Below, one piece after another: positions 1 to 11,807 of a stretch of DNA of 64,000 nt. Positions within the stretch are counted from its first letter, which is position 1, and each line of letters starts with the position of its first letter. Below the pieces are notes generated by a model. The model ran no database searches and was not told the DNA's origin. It saw only the letters and a list, made by a program, of their open reading frames with translations. The stretch spans positions 7,698,001-7,762,000 of the forward strand of contig NC_084682.1 of NCBI RefSeq assembly GCF_028389875.1, written 5' to 3'. This DNA comes from Rhea pennata (lineage: Eukaryota; Chordata; Aves; Rheiformes; Rheidae). Position numbers and translations under genes: made by a program.

Positions 1-57
1 TTCCGCAATCATCTTATTCCTCTCCAGTTTCTTCTGGAATTCCTCATCTAGTTTTTG
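1..57 (-). CDS. PRKRIP1: PRKRIP1 coding exon 4 (partial, cut by window edge)
   Basis: Minus-strand exon after the acceptor TTACAG at 63-58. It reads QKLDEEFQKKLERNKMIAE in phase 0 and runs off the window. This is the start of the charged helix that follows the [14 protein letters not shown] core in PRKRIP1. The exon must continue to the left. Confidence 0.93.
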
Positions 58-877
58 CTGTAATTGATCACATGTTACACTTTGGTCACAACCTAAATTA
101 AAGTACTTCTTTCCAAAGTATTTTCTTTTAGGGAGAAGTATTCTAGCAAAATACAGAAGGGAGCTTTGCCAGATTTTGTCCAGCTTCTTTTTTTAACACT
201 TAACCCATGCTCCAAGGGATGACTTCTATACAGATAGCATTTTTTATCTGTAGTCTGGACCAAACGTTAAAGATTTATGAGTGAGGAATCCTCACAAAAA
301 AAAAAAAAAAAAAAAAAAAAGGAGGAACTTTAGGCTTCTAAGAATACTCCAGTAAAAACAATAGAATAATTTGAGTATAAAGCAATAAAATAATTTGAGA
401 GACATAAACATTAACACAGGAATCAAAGGACTCATCTTGCAAAGACGGAGTATAAGAGCACAAGTCTTTGAAAAAGATGCTATTCTACTACTGGATTAAA
501 CTTAGAGAGATTTGGACTCTGTGTACACGCACTTCCTTTGATTCTGTCTATGCAAAGTAAGTAATACTAGGGATTTAATTTCATTATCAGAGACATTTCT
601 ACTAGTTTTTAAAGCATTTCTAATCCAGCATGAGAAATAGAACATTCTTTTTCTGTCTTACTGGGCCTTAGATAGGGCCACCACTGAACAGAGAAGATAG
701 AGTGTGCCTGATAGAAAGCACCAAACATATCACGTATTCCTACACCGTCTTCCTCTGATAAGAGGTGGTTTGTAACTGAATTCTATGCACATGATTTTAA
801 AAGAAAAAAAAAGAAAGAAAAAGTAATGAATACCAAGTGGCCAGAATAAAAACAATTGTAAGAAGAGGCCTGCTGAC
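58..877 (-). other. PRKRIP1: PRKRIP1 intron 3
   Basis: AT-rich intron. The only clear feature is a poly-A run on the plus strand near 294-320. I see no further exon or recognisable transposon. Confidence 0.9.
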
Positions 878-978
878 CTTCTCAGCCATGGCATCCATGA
901 AATCTTGCCTCTGGTACTCTCGCCGACGAAGATGCCGGTACACGTGAAACTCCCCACTGCCAGCTCCAGCACTGGAAC
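878..978 (-). CDS. PRKRIP1: PRKRIP1 coding exon 3
   Basis: This 101-nt exon lies between the acceptor TTGTAG and the donor GTCAGC. It completes the split Gly codon left by exon 2 and then encodes [20 protein letters not shown] and [13 protein letters not shown], the most conserved block of the family. Residues are about 67-100. The upstream methionine in the same frame is intronic and is not a start. Confidence 0.96.
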
Positions 979-2468
979 CTACAATAAAAAAGGGTTAGTC
1001 TGCTAGAAAATAATACATACTAGATGTTCACAGACGACTATAGCTAGGTGCTGAGGAGCAGGACATACTAAAGGCCATTGCAGGATGAAAATCTACTGGA
1101 AATAAATAACAGCATATAGAGCATGTAACCAGTTTTTATAAGCTCAAACCACTTGCAATCAAAAGCCGAAGTGAGGTGCAAAACCACACACTTACGGTTC
1201 ACTACAGCTTTTACTGGTCAATGCAAGTATCAAAACATCAGCTACCTCCTTAAGGATAACTCAGACTTTGCAGAACATCCAGACAGTAAAAGAACTACAA
1301 AAATCAAACTCATATCCCATTTTCTTCTAGATAGAGGCCAACTAAAATATCCTACTGAGGCTGTTTCTCACCTATTTTCACATCTCATATAAAAGTGAAG
1401 GTCAACAGAAAGGTGAGAAAACCTGTCACCTTACATTTTCGCATGCAAGATGAATACCGCTGACAGTTTTTTGTTTTGTTTTCTTTTGTTTTTTAAAGAG
1501 CAGATCCCTACAGCTCTGTCTTCCTGGCATTAATCTGCATGTTAGCCACATAGAAATTTTTCATTCAACATTATACTCCATTCCCTCCTTGTCTCCTGAG
1601 CCATTTCTCAATGCAAGTCACATGTGTGTGTGCAAATATATGCTTAAAAAAAGACATCTAATACTTAAAACACAGAAGCTGGGACTGCAACAGGGGTGCT
1701 CTTAACTATCAATACAGTCCGAACACCTCAAGTGTTACCGGATAAACAACCCAGTCCTGCTCCAGCACATGCCAAAGCTATTTGGAAATGCCACAAGGGA
1801 ACTACAATACGCAGAACAGTTTATTCAAAACTGTATATAACCTTTAGTCCAAGATAAATTATTCTGAAAGAAGAACAAATCTTCTAAAAAGAATCATTAA
1901 TAAAGACAAAGATCACAAATAAAGAACTTACACATGCAGATACAATTTATACCACAAATAGTAAAATTAATCCAGCAACCTTGTCCCCACAGATAAAACT
2001 TAAGTGTTGCCAGAATACTTAGACTTGATTCCCTGCACAGATGCTAGCTCCTTACTGACCATATACAAACAAAAAAAAAGTTTGTTTCTCACTAAGATTC
2101 AGACACAAAGCAATCAAAGGAGGGACTTCACAATTATAAGTCTTCAGAGCACTCACTGAACTATGGAAAGGAGAGATTTACTTGTGTTGTCATCAAAAAA
2201 TACAGCAGCAGCTTATTTCCTTGTATACAGTCAGGCACACAGTCCACATGGCGGATTGCCTTAGGCACTGTTCACTTTGCATTCTGACAACAGAAGTAAA
2301 CCTCAAGAACAAAGAAAACTTGAAAAAAATCAATTCTAAAGGCACATTTTGTACTCTTTCTCCAGCAGAATGAGCAACAATAGAGAACTGTCTCTACCTC
2401 TTCGATTAAATACTTTTCTAAGCTTAATGTAGCTGATCCTGCAGTTATCTGAAGAACAGTATCTTTAC
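979..2468 (-). other. PRKRIP1: PRKRIP1 intron 2
   Basis: A 1.5 kb AT-rich intron. The short open frames at 1153-1392 and 2182-2373 show no family resemblance. No exon, RNA gene or clear repeat was recognised. Confidence 0.88.
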
Positions 2469-2547
2469 CCATCACATCTCTAACAAACTCCGGGGGAGGT
2501 CGTGGGGCCCATTCATTCAGTTTTTCAGGAATTGGTACAGTCTTTTC
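2469..2547 (-). CDS. PRKRIP1: PRKRIP1 coding exon 2
   Basis: This 79-nt exon follows the acceptor TTGCAG and ends at a GTAAAG donor. It encodes [20 protein letters not shown] and FVRDVM plus the first base of a Gly codon (residues 41-66). It matches the PRKRIP1 motif [22 protein letters not shown]. Codon phase fits exons 1 and 3. Confidence 0.96.
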
Positions 2548-4035
2548 CTGCAAGAACAAACCAAGCAGCCATTAGTATCTTCTAGGAGCAAAGCGTGCAG
2601 TTTTAACACGTTGTAGAAAGGTGGTATACGTATGACAACAGACTCTTCCCCCAGCTGACAGATCTCAGAAGGAGCAGAGCTGTAGTAGTTTCTTCATGTG
2701 CAGGGACTGGGAACATGCAGAAAAACACGCCCCCGTTCCTTCAAATTCAGCCTGCAAGTCAACAAACCCTAGGAGGATTACAAGGGTCCACACTTCTTTT
2801 CAGTATGGAAATCAGGGCAGGTAAGTTAGCACCTCCGTGTACCTGTGGAAGTTGGCTACATCCCCACTGAAAGCACGCTGGGAAGATAGGAAGGGCACTC
2901 GTGCACCCTCCGTCTCAGCTGTAAGGAGGGCAGGGGACGGAAGGGAAGGCAGGAACACGCGGCGCAAAGTCAGAGGAAGAACACAGAGCGCGAGGAAGAC
3001 TCGGCACACAAGCGGGAGGCTGAGACTCATCCAGCGGATACCTCCACCACCTCCTCCTCCTTCTCCTCCTCAGGAGGAGGATCACAGCAGCCCGGCAGAG
3101 GGATCGGAGTCAGGCCCTGGCCGTCCCCGGACCCGCTCCTCACGCGCTCCCGCGCAGGGGCAGGCCGACCCCCGAGGGCGCGCCGGGGCCCTCCCGGCTC
3201 GGCCCCAAGGAGGGTCGCTCCCCCTGCAGCACGGCGGGGGAGCGTTTGGGTGTGTGGAGAGGACTCAGTGCTGCTGCGTGCGGGGGGGCCCGGCCTCTCC
3301 CCTCCCCACATCCCTGCGGGGGTCCCCTCCCCCCCGGGGGGGGTCTCTCCGCTCCCCTCCCCGCACCCCCAAACCGGGGGGGTCTCTGCCCTCCCCTCCC
3401 CGCACCCCCAAACCGGGGGGCTCTCTCCCCTCCCCTCCTCGCACCCCCAAACCGGGGGGGTCTCTCCCCTCCCCGCACCCCCAAGCCGCGGGTCTCTCCT
3501 CTCCCCTCCCCTCCCCTCCCCGCACCCCCAAGCCGGGGGGGGGGTTCTCTCCTCTCCCCTCCCCGCACCCCCAAGCCGACGGGTCTCCCCTCCCCGCACC
3601 CCCAAGCCGGGGGTCTCTCCTCTCCCCTCCCCACACCCCCAAGCCGGGGTGTCTCTCCCCTCCCCTCCCCTCCCCGCACCCCCAAACCGGGGGTGTTTCT
3701 CCCCTCCCCTCCCCTCCCCTCCCCGCACCCCCAAACCGGGGGTGTTTCTCCCCTCCCCTCCCCGCACCCCCAAGCCGGGGTGTCTCTCCCCTCCCCTCCC
3801 CTCCCCGCACCCCCAAACCGGGGGTGTTTCTCCCCTCCCCTCCCCTCCCCGCACCCCCAAGCCGGGGGTCTCTCCCCTCCCCTCCCCGCACCCCCAAACC
3901 GGGGGTGTCTCTCCCCTCCCCTCCCCGCACCCCCAAGCCGGGGGGGGGTCTCTCCTCTCCCCTCACGGGCGCCGCCGCCCCCGCCGGGGCCGGGCAGCGC
4001 TTTGGGGCGGGGTGGGGCGGGGGGAGCGGCCTCAC
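2548..4035 (-). other. PRKRIP1: PRKRIP1 intron 1
   Basis: The left part (2548-3000) is ordinary sequence. The right part turns GC-rich and holds the minisatellite at about 3340-3960, described separately. Confidence 0.88.
3345..3960. repeat. GC-rich minisatellite, about 15 units
   Basis: A unit built on CGCACCCCCAAACCGGGGG, followed by a variable run of CTCTCCCCTCCCC blocks, recurs about 15 times. Spacing is roughly 34-50 bp and the number of CCCCT blocks varies. Two variants alternate: CCCCAAACC and CCCCAAGCC. The minus strand, which is the PRKRIP1 sense strand, is a series of GGGG runs. Long open frames in several frames on both strands here are by-products of the repeat. Confidence 0.95.
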
Positions 4036-4640
4036 CGGGTTCCTCATGAGCCGCTCGAGGCGGAGGCGCTGCTCCTCCGCGGCGCTGCGCGGGATGACGA
4101 GCGGCTGCGGCTCCTTGCGGGGCCGCGGCGGCCGCGGGCCCGAGGGCGCCGCCATGCTCCGGCCCCCGCCCGCCGCGCGGCTGATGGCGTCAGCGGCGCG
4201 CGACGGGGCGGCGCCGCCCTGCGGCCGCGGGGCCGCCGCGGCGGCGACATGGCGGCGGCGACATGGCGGCGGCGGCGCCTCGCCGCGCGGGGCCGCTTCC
4301 CGGCGGCGGGGCCGGCGCGCTCGAGGCCGCGCTCCCGCTTCCGAGTAGCTCGCTGGAGCGCGTTTACCGCCGCCTTTGCGCTCCCCCTTCTTCAGCGCGG
4401 CCCCCGCGGGACGCGCCGCAGCCTCGGCGGGGCGCGGGGCGCGGGCGCGGCTCCTCCGCGGGGTCGTGCTCGCCCGCCCTGCGTGTGCGAAGCGCCCCGC
4501 GGCCTCTCGGCCGTCCGCGAAGACGGCCCGAGCGGCGCGGCGGGTTCAGGCCTCGCGCCGCGGACCAAGGGCTTTCCAGCCTCTTCCGAGGTTGCTATGG
4601 AGACAGCGCCGGGTTTTGCCTCCCGTTTGTCTTAGCAAGC
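3960..4640 (-). promoter_or_regulatory. PRKRIP1: PRKRIP1 CpG-island promoter with paired YY1-like sites
   Basis: This is dense CpG sequence around the PRKRIP1 start codon. Two ATGGCGG motifs at 4249-4255 and 4263-4269 sit just upstream of the gene and resemble YY1 sites typical of housekeeping promoters. No TATA box is evident. The transcription start is inferred to lie at about 4160-4260. Confidence 0.75.
4036..4155 (-). CDS. PRKRIP1: PRKRIP1 coding exon 1 (start codon)
   Basis: The ATG at 4155-4153 opens a 40-codon exon ending at a GTGAGG donor. It carries the family N-terminus with [20 protein letters not shown] and LERLMRNP. This ATG is chosen because the residues from the Met onward align with the PRKRIP1 N-terminus and the exon lies in the CpG-island promoter. 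The long open frames that run through this exon into intron 1 are minisatellite read-through, not extra exon. Confidence 0.95.
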
Positions 4641-7144
4641 TGATCTGTAAAAGAGTGGTGTGAATTTAGGGTTGGCCGCGTTCCCAGCCAGCCGGGCTGC
4701 CCTGGAAGGCGTCCCTGCAGTCGCAGCCCTGGCCAGAGCCGTGCAAACGGCTCCCCCCCCAGCCCGCCGCCCCCCAGCTCCTGCCCTGCGGCCTCCCCGG
4801 CCCCGGGTCCGGCTCTTCTGCCTCCCCCAAAGAAGTCAAAAAGCTCCGTCTGCACCCGGCCTCCCGCTGGGGACCGGGAGACACCGGCCCCGCTCGCAGA
4901 GGCCAGGGCAGGCACGCGCCCCCGTCGCCTCTCTGTCAGACTTGGGGCAAATTCCCTGAGTTTCCGCTTCCCTCTGGTCTGCTGAGTCCTAAGCACAACG
5001 CAGGCAAAGCTAGCGCAGCAGCCCGTCAGTGTCCCCCCGTTTCTTCCTTCCCAATGCTGTGCCCCCCCCCCCCCCCCCCGGGCGAACCACAGCCTCCAAA
5101 AGCAGGGACCCAACTCGCGGGGTGAGTGATGAGCTGTCGGGTCTCAGTGCTGTCATGCCAGCCCCACTGGGAGAAGGCAGAGCAGCAGCGGTGCCGGCAG
5201 ACACAGCCCTGACCCGAGGAGCCGTGGGAAGCAGCTGGCTGCCTTGATTAACTAGCCCAGAGCGTGGGTCGGGCCGGTGACAACGTGCAGCCCTAGGAAA
5301 CAACAGGCAGTTGCCCGTCATCCCATGGAGCCCACACAAGCAGCGTGGGCAAACAGGCCTGGGAGCAGCCAGCTCCCAAACCGCATGGCCAGGGAATGAC
5401 TGCAGGCCCTTGGTGTATTATGCACGTGTTTCTTTTGAGATGTATTTGGGGGAAACAGGATTATTATTTGGGTCATATCAAAATGGGAAGTATTTCATCT
5501 TGTCACCAAAGATGAAATCAGAGCACTGGGCTGGGATCTGGACAGAATTACCGGGAGTTTTGCATTAGAGCAGGGAAGTGTGTTCATAGTTCCGTGCAAA
5601 CCAAACAACAAAATTCAGCTCCCTGATCTGTGTCAAAGCAGCATCTTTGTGTGTCAAAGCAAAGGCATTATGAGGTGTTTTATTAAGAGATTCTTCTGGA
5701 AGCGTGTTAAGCCTTCGGTTAACCTGCTCAGGAAAGTGCTGTGTGCCAATCAGGCAGGAGCAGACATGGACAGCTCCAACGTCCACCCGGCTGAAATGTG
5801 GGCAGCTGCAATGCTGCAATCCTTTTGCATCCTTTATCCTCTCCGAAACATGTGCGAGCACGCAGCTTAGCTTCAGCGGCCTTGCGGCTCAGTCCTGCTC
5901 CGTCCCGTCGCAGAGGCAGGGCTGGCAGTGTGCACCAGCCCTCTCGCATGCTACAGCTGCGTTTTTGTTGTCTCGCTGCTAGATCTCTGGGTTTGATGCA
6001 CAGGGCTGTGGTGCCCTGTCCCTGCCCTCCTGGGAATGCTATGAAAGCAAAATAAAACATGTTTTTTTCCAGCAATAGCACCTTTCTGCACAGCCTTCAC
6101 CACCTGCCTAGCGGGCTCGGAGAAGCTCATCTGCTCTTCTGGACGGCTGTTACCTCGCCAGCTGCCCAGGTCCCGACGGATGAGCTCGCCAGAACTAGTT
6201 AACATGCTCTGGAGACTCTTGTGGGGGAATTTTTTTCCTGAATGAATCATGATGCAATCGTGGCCTGACTGCAGAGTTGAGTCGCTCTCGCCACCCCCCA
6301 AAAGCCATGTGTTAGCAGTGTCTGGGAGCCGTGTCTGTCACGCTGCTTAGTTGTGACAGCGCAGTCTGGGACAACGAACCAGCCCTCCCAGGGGATCCTG
6401 AGCAGAAGACAGCATGTGGGAAAAAGGCAGACACGGCCGTGTGCGCGGCACTGCTTCCCGGGAGAGACCGCAGCAGAAGAGGAGGGAGAGAGGCTAAGGG
6501 AAACGCAGCTCCAGCAGAGGCCTTTGGCAAGGGAGGAATATTTTCACTCCCCAGGGCTGCTAACTCATTATCATCTGCACTGGTGTCTGCTTCTGGGTTG
6601 ACCTAACCAGTGACAAACCAAAGGAAATAACAGACGGGGCAGAGGGGAGATGCATCCATCCGCTGCCACAGCACGGGACGAGCGCCCGAGGCACTGCCGG
6701 GAAGAGAGCTGGCGGTGGGACCGCCGCGGCCAGCCCGGCAGGAGCCCGCTGGTCGGAGGGAAGAGGAACGACGGTCCTCGTGGTTACAGGTGCCACGATG
6801 CAGGCTGACAGGCTGCTCTTCCCAGCGAGGCAGCCGGGGTCCGGCAGCGGTGCTGCTTCCCCTGCCCTGCGTACATCCTCCACCGCCCTCCGCTCAACGG
6901 GGACAAAAGACTCCTCTCCTCCGTCCCCTGGACTAGCTCCATCGGGGAAAGGTGGTCTGAGCCCTGCTGCCTCAGGAGGAAGAAGTCTACACGTGTGACA
7001 TGACAGCACCCGTGCTCTCTCTTTTCTTTTTTTTCATACAGCAAATCCAGGAAAGCCCCAAGCTCTTGTTAATGTGCTGTTCTTTTTGTGAGTGGTTTTA
7101 TTTCAAAACTGAAACTCAAGTTCTCCAATTTTTAGCAAGTCACT
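4641..7144. other. Intergenic region between the PRKRIP1 promoter and the SH2B2 3' end
   Basis: Moderately GC-rich with a poly-C run at about 5060-5080. The short overlapping open frames on both strands lack family signatures. I see no gene, RNA gene or clear transposon here. Confidence 0.7.
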
Positions 7145-9254
7145 TTTTAAAATAAAATTAATTTATTCTACAGAACAGTAAACTCTTCCAGACTCTTCCT
7201 TATTTACAAATTAACATTTTTGCTTGCAGATCATTGCTCCCCCATCCTTTTCCTATCCTGTGATGCAGAAGACTAAAAACCAGCCAAGACGCAAAGGTCT
7301 CTAAGGCAGTGCTCCCATCCACAACACCTGGTCTGTTGGGACCTTGGCGGAGACCAAGAGTGATGATGTCTATGCCACATCCAGTGCTCCTCCCATGTGC
7401 ATGTGAAGGAAGCAAGCCCACATTAAACCCAAGGACCAAGAGCATCTGGCCTCTTCCTGCAGTGCTCTGTAGCATCCTGAGAGCTGCGCAGGCTCCTCTG
7501 GACGCCTCCAAGCTGGTAGCTGTGCTGAGCAAGGGCACATACCGCAGCCAGCTGCAACGGCTGCATATTGGGGTGATGGGGGCATTTGCAGCAGGAATGA
7601 GACTTCCCAGCCCTCCTCCTGGCTGCCACCCTCACGTCCAGCCTGCCACAATAGCAGCTCTTACACAGCAGGAGAGACTAGGAGCCTCCAAGACATGTTC
7701 CCTGCCCCCATGAAGGGGGAGAGACAAGTTAGGCTCAGGCAGGGCAGCTGGCACAAGCTTTGCTAGCTCGAGGAAGAAGGCACCTAAAAAAAAAGAGAAA
7801 GCCCAACCCAACCCAAAACTGCCCAATGGAACAACTCTCCAGGCAAATTCAAGTGGTCTTGAGCCAGATTCTGGCTCTGCTCGTACCATCCCTGCCCTCA
7901 GGATACCTTCTGGCTGGGCACAGCTATGCAACAGGGCATCTGTCTCGTGGTGGTGGTGGGCTCTGCTGTCCATGGAGACCCACCAGCCAGCTCCAAGCCC
8001 CCCATGGTGCGGAAGAGGCAAACTGGGAGGGATGTGCCTCTGCTGTGGCCATCTGCAAGCGAAGCTGCCCTTTAGGAGGGTCTCTCACCCCATGTGAAGC
8101 AAATAATCCTCATGAACATCCTGGCCCATAAACCTGCTCCTAAGGGCTCGAGAGACCCAGAGGGAAGGCAGTGATAGCTGTCCACCGGCTGGGTTTACCC
8201 CTCCCGGCTGAGCCTCTGCCGGGGAGGGAAATCCCAGCTGTCCACAGTCGCCCTGACCTGACCCCTCCGTTTCATTTAGCTGCCAAGCCTCCAGGAAGCA
8301 GCCCCGTTCCTCTTGCTCTTCCTGGGTATTTCAATTTCTATAAGAAAAAAAATCTTCAAAAGCATCCACTGAAGATCCGTAGTGTTTTCCTTTCTTGGGA
8401 GCCCAGCGGGGCACCTGCCCATTACCTCCGGAAACGAGGCCACTGATGCAGCGTGGGCTCACTGTCACATTTGTCAAGGTGTGCCATCAAGCGATGGACA
8501 TTATTGCCTAGCCATGGCAGCAAAAAGGCAAGCGGCTGAGCTGACACCCTTGCAGAGAGCTTAGGTTTGAAAAACTGCAGGAGAGGAGGACGAGAAGGGT
8601 TATTCAGGGACTCTCTGTAGCTCCAGTGAGGAAGAAAAGGCTGAAGGAACGGAAATAGCAGGAGAGCAGGAAAAGCCTTCCTCCAACGGGGGACATTCAC
8701 AGGTCTCCTGGCGGAGAGCTGACGCACTTAGTCGGGGCCTCGGGAAGCTGGCCTGGATCAGCCCCTTACGGCTCCCGCAGCAGTGGCGGAGGGCGAGCGC
8801 GGGGGCTGGCGGACCCGTGCGCGCGCCTGGCTGCACCTCTCGTTTCTTGGAGCATCCTGAAACGCCAGAGCCCTGCGGCTGCTCACTTGCAGGACTCGGG
8901 GGACATCGGCCACGTCGAGGACATTGGCCTCGCTCTGGCCCCAAGCCGAGGTGCTTGGCTGGAGCAAGGAGCACCTCAAGGCTTTGCACTGCCGGCCCAG
9001 CACGAGCGGCCCCCGGGAGCCCTGCTCGGCCCCGGCCGCCTCCCGGCCGCCACCGCAGGCTCCGCAGCCTCCCGAACGGTGTGGATGTTTCCAGCCTCCC
9101 AGCCCCGAGCGCGGGCACAGCGCCTGCCGCGGACGTCGCTCCGCAGAGCGGCGGGAGCGGCTCGCGGCCGGGTTGCTGGCGGCGAGTCCGGCTCGGCAGC
9201 TCGGGGCACCCGGGGGGGCGGTGCGCGCCCCGCCAGCCAGCCCCGGGCGCGGGG
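7145..9254 (-). other. SH2B2: SH2B2 3'UTR (inferred)
   Basis: Follows the SH2B2 stop codon. Moving 3' on the minus strand, the first AATAAA signals appear about 2.1 kb later (7167-7162 and 7103-7098), in AT-rich sequence typical of a transcript end. Open frames on either strand inside this stretch show no family match. The end point is an inference. Confidence 0.6.
7162..7167 (-). other. SH2B2: SH2B2 poly(A) signal AATAAA
   Basis: AATAAA on the minus strand, seen as tttatt on the plus strand, with a second copy at 7098-7103. These are the only clear AATAAA hexamers I found on the minus strand between the SH2B2 stop and this point. Confidence 0.55.
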
Positions 9255-9547
9255 TCAGTAGAAGGAGTATTGGTTCTCCACGGCCCGGGTCCGGCTCCGG
9301 GCGCCGTCGGCGTCGTGGTAGTCCTCGGCGCTGGCGGCGGGGGGCTCCGGCCGGCGCTCGGCGCTGTCGCTGCGGCTCCGAGCACCTTCCAGGCGGTGGT
9401 AGGGCGGGGGGCCGGCGGCGGCCACCCCCTCGGCGGGCGGCGGGGCCGGGGGTCCGGCGGAGGACGTGCCGCAGAAGTAGTGCGGGGGCGGCAGGTCGGG
9501 CCGGCAGCCCGGCTGCTGCGAGGCCGGGGCTGGCGGGGGGCCGGCGT
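9255..9547 (-). CDS. SH2B2: SH2B2 last coding exon (Pro-rich tail, Cbl-docking tyrosine)
   Basis: 293 nt after a CCCCCGCAG acceptor to the TGA at 9257-9255. The tail is Pro/Ala-rich, includes the SH2B-family RSRSDSAERR-type block, and ends RAVENQYSFY. The Tyr at residue 664 is the site that, when phosphorylated, docks the c-Cbl TKB domain in mammalian APS. Confidence 0.96.
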
Positions 9548-11365
9548 CTGCGGGGGAGAGACGGCGAGCTCGACCCCTCGGACGCTGCTGGGGAGCTTGG
9601 CACAAGCTCTCCGTCGCCCGCCTCCCCCCCAGCCTCTCCTTCCCCAATCCTCCCCCACCTTGTTCAGTCTCCCCCCGACCCTCTCCCCGGGCAGGGGGCT
9701 CTGGGCACCCGCGCAAGCCAGGCAGACCCCCGCTTTCCCCCGGCCCGTCGGGAATGGGACAGCGTCGCCGCCCGGCGCTTGCTCAACGCTTTGGGGTCCC
9801 AGGCGGGAGTTTATACAGCAGCAAAATCCTCTTTCCTCGTCCTCGGAGAGGGCTGCCTCCCCGCGGGAGCGCGTCTCCGGAGCGAAGCAAAGCAGCGCTT
9901 GCTTTTCCCCGCGGAGACCGGCGCGGGGGCAACCTTGCCGGCAAGGGCGCAGCAGAAGGGAGGGCGCTGGTGGGGAAATCCCGGAGAATGGGCTGCTTTT
10001 GGCTCCACGCAGGATCCCAGCCCAAGCCCCGCGCCTGCAAGCCCCACGGGCAGCGCTCCCCGCGGGCCCGCCCCCCGGCTCCTACCCGGCAGCGGGCTCT
10101 GGGCCACCACGTAGCTGCGGAGCGTGATGTCGGCCGCGCCGCCCGACTCCAGCGGGATGGGGTGCGTGTGGAAGTGGCGCAGCATGTCGAAGATGGTCTG
10201 GAACCAGAGGTGCTGCACGTGGCACTGCCCGCTCTCGTTCAGCGACAGCCGCAGGTGCTGCAGGGGACGAGGCGGGAGGGTGAGCTGCCGCCGCGGGTCC
10301 CAGCCGCGGTTCATCCCGGCCACAGCGGCAACGTGCCGCCTCCTTCCAGCCAGGGAAGGTTTGGTTGCCTCCGAACACAGGATTAGCTTTTTTCCTGCCT
10401 CGTGTCCCATTCCTGCAAAACCCTAGTCGCTACTACCCGGAGGGAGACGTTTGTCACTCCTGGGGCCGAGCATCGAGCACCGCTGGGGAGCGCGCAGAGC
10501 ACAGCGGGTGCCCCGGGGGCAGCTTGCACTCTGCGTCTCGGCAGGACACTCCAGCTTCTGGCTGCCTGCAAATTCAAGGCATCTGGCGGGCAACGCGCAG
10601 AGCGTGCACAGACCCGCTACAAAACCACACCGCAGCCTGGAACAAATGCAGGGGACGGGGCAGGGGGTGACATTCAGGCTGTACGGAGGCTCGCTTGCGG
10701 TGTTCACCGCTACGCCGGCTCGGCAGGCGCTGATCCCGCTGAGAGAGGGCTCAGGCAGTCCTGCCGCGGCAAGGGGCAGTGGCGAGGCCGAGCTGCGGCG
10801 CAGCCCGCGGCAGCGGTGACTCGGACCACGGCAGCGTGCCTGCCTGCTCGCGGAGCTGCAGCGGCCGACGGGCACGGCAGACCCAGCGTGTCACCGTGCT
10901 CCCCTGTGCCTCTCCACCAGCATCTCCCTGGCTCGAGCCTACAAGGTCCCTATGTGCCCTGGGAACGTGTCCCATCCTGCAGGGATACGAGATGCAGGGT
11001 CTCTCCTGGAAACTCGGTGCACGAACGTCTCCAGTCCCCCTCCTCACCCTCCCGGCTGACTGCAGCATCCCAGTGTTTCTCGCTCATGCTCTCCGTCCAG
11101 CTTCCAGATTTCAGCTCCGTATCGCGCCTTGCAGCTCTGGACAATTGCACCCTCCAAGCAAACGCCCTCCCCTTTGCCAGGCAGGCAGCTCTGCCGCTGC
11201 GTGGGAAGCGGAGCCGAAAGCCGGACCCAGGCAAGTCAGGGGCAACCAGGGCTCCATCGTGCAAGCCGTGCAGGAGCGATGCCGAGCCCAAACGAGCCCG
11301 GGGCAGCAGGGCTTGGCTGGGCACCGAGCCCACGAACTGGTCAGCGAGAAGTCAGCAGCACCCAC
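9548..11365 (-). other. SH2B2: SH2B2 introns 7 and 6 (9548-10085 and 10258-11365)
   Basis: GC-rich introns flanking coding exon 7. The 436- and 396-codon plus-strand open frames across this stretch are antisense shadows of CpG-rich exons. No other gene was seen. Confidence 0.85.
10086..10257 (-). CDS. SH2B2: SH2B2 coding exon 7 (C-terminal half of SH2 domain)
   Basis: 172 nt, acceptor CCCTGCAG and donor GTAGGA. It encodes [20 protein letters not shown], then [17 protein letters not shown] and DITLRSYV, the end of the SH2 fold (residues 514-570). Confidence 0.97.
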
Positions 11366-11559
11366 CTTGGCTTTCCCCTGGAAGTTGAAGGTCAGCACGT
11401 ACTCCCCCGGCCGCGTTTCGCTCTGCCGGATGACGAACAAGCCGTGGCTCCTGGTGCCCCCCAGCAGCACCAGCTGAGCTGCCTTGATCCGCGACAGAGT
11501 CCCGTGAAACCAGGGGAAGTCGGAGAGGTTGATCTCCACTTCTGTCTCGCTATCCTCCC
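11366..11559 (-). CDS. SH2B2: SH2B2 coding exon 6 (N-terminal half of SH2 domain)
   Basis: 194 nt, acceptor GCGGCCAG and donor GTGGGT. It encodes residues 449-513. [11 protein letters not shown] opens the SH2 domain and [20 protein letters not shown] holds the phosphotyrosine-binding Arg493 on strand B. Confidence 0.97.
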
Positions 11560-11807
11560 CTGGCCGCGAGGACAAAAGGATTTTAAGGCGAGAGAAAGCA
11601 AGACCAGGACTACCTTGACCCAGGGCAGGCACCACCTCGATGCAGAGCCTGGCCCAGGGACAGCAGAGGAGATAGCTGCAGCCTGCCCTGCTCCCAACCC
11701 TTCGTCCTCCCCTCCTCACCCTCCTGAACGCCCGTTTGGCTCAGGAGCAGTTTCACACGGACACAGTGACAGGGCCACGTGCAGCAGCCCGGCCCCCGCC
11801 CAGGTAC

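Larger units (their letters stand above)
1..4155 (-). other. PRKRIP1: PRKRIP1 gene, 5' part (four coding exons; continues beyond the left edge)
   Basis: The spliced exons give a protein starting [16 protein letters not shown], followed by the family signatures [38 protein letters not shown] and LDEEFQKKLERNK. These are diagnostic of PRKRIP1 (PKR-interacting protein 1, C114). The family is about 185 residues long, and about 119 residues lie in this window. The missing part should be the lysine-rich helix and the acidic, serine-rich tail. PRKRIP1 is a nuclear double-stranded-RNA-binding protein, seen in catalytic-stage spliceosomes as a long helix bridging U2 snRNP and the core, and first described as a PKR inhibitor. 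All junctions have GT/AG sites and matching codon phase. The head of SH2B2 points toward CUX1 and its tail toward this gene. Confidence 0.96.

Noticed and set aside
2837-4635. Open frames of 503, 461, 296, 277 and 267 codons on both strands
   Set aside because: They are translations of the tandem repeat and CpG island. The same positions are open in several frames and read as repetitive Pro/Arg/Gly.
4263-4643. Plus-strand open frame [12 protein letters not shown]... divergent from PRKRIP1
   Set aside because: CpG-island sequence with no family match. The ATG sits in a YY1-like ATGGCGG motif. No neighbour is expected here from synteny.
8817-10127. 436- and 396-codon plus-strand open frames
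   Set aside because: Antisense to SH2B2 exons 7 and 8 and their GC-rich introns. No family signature.
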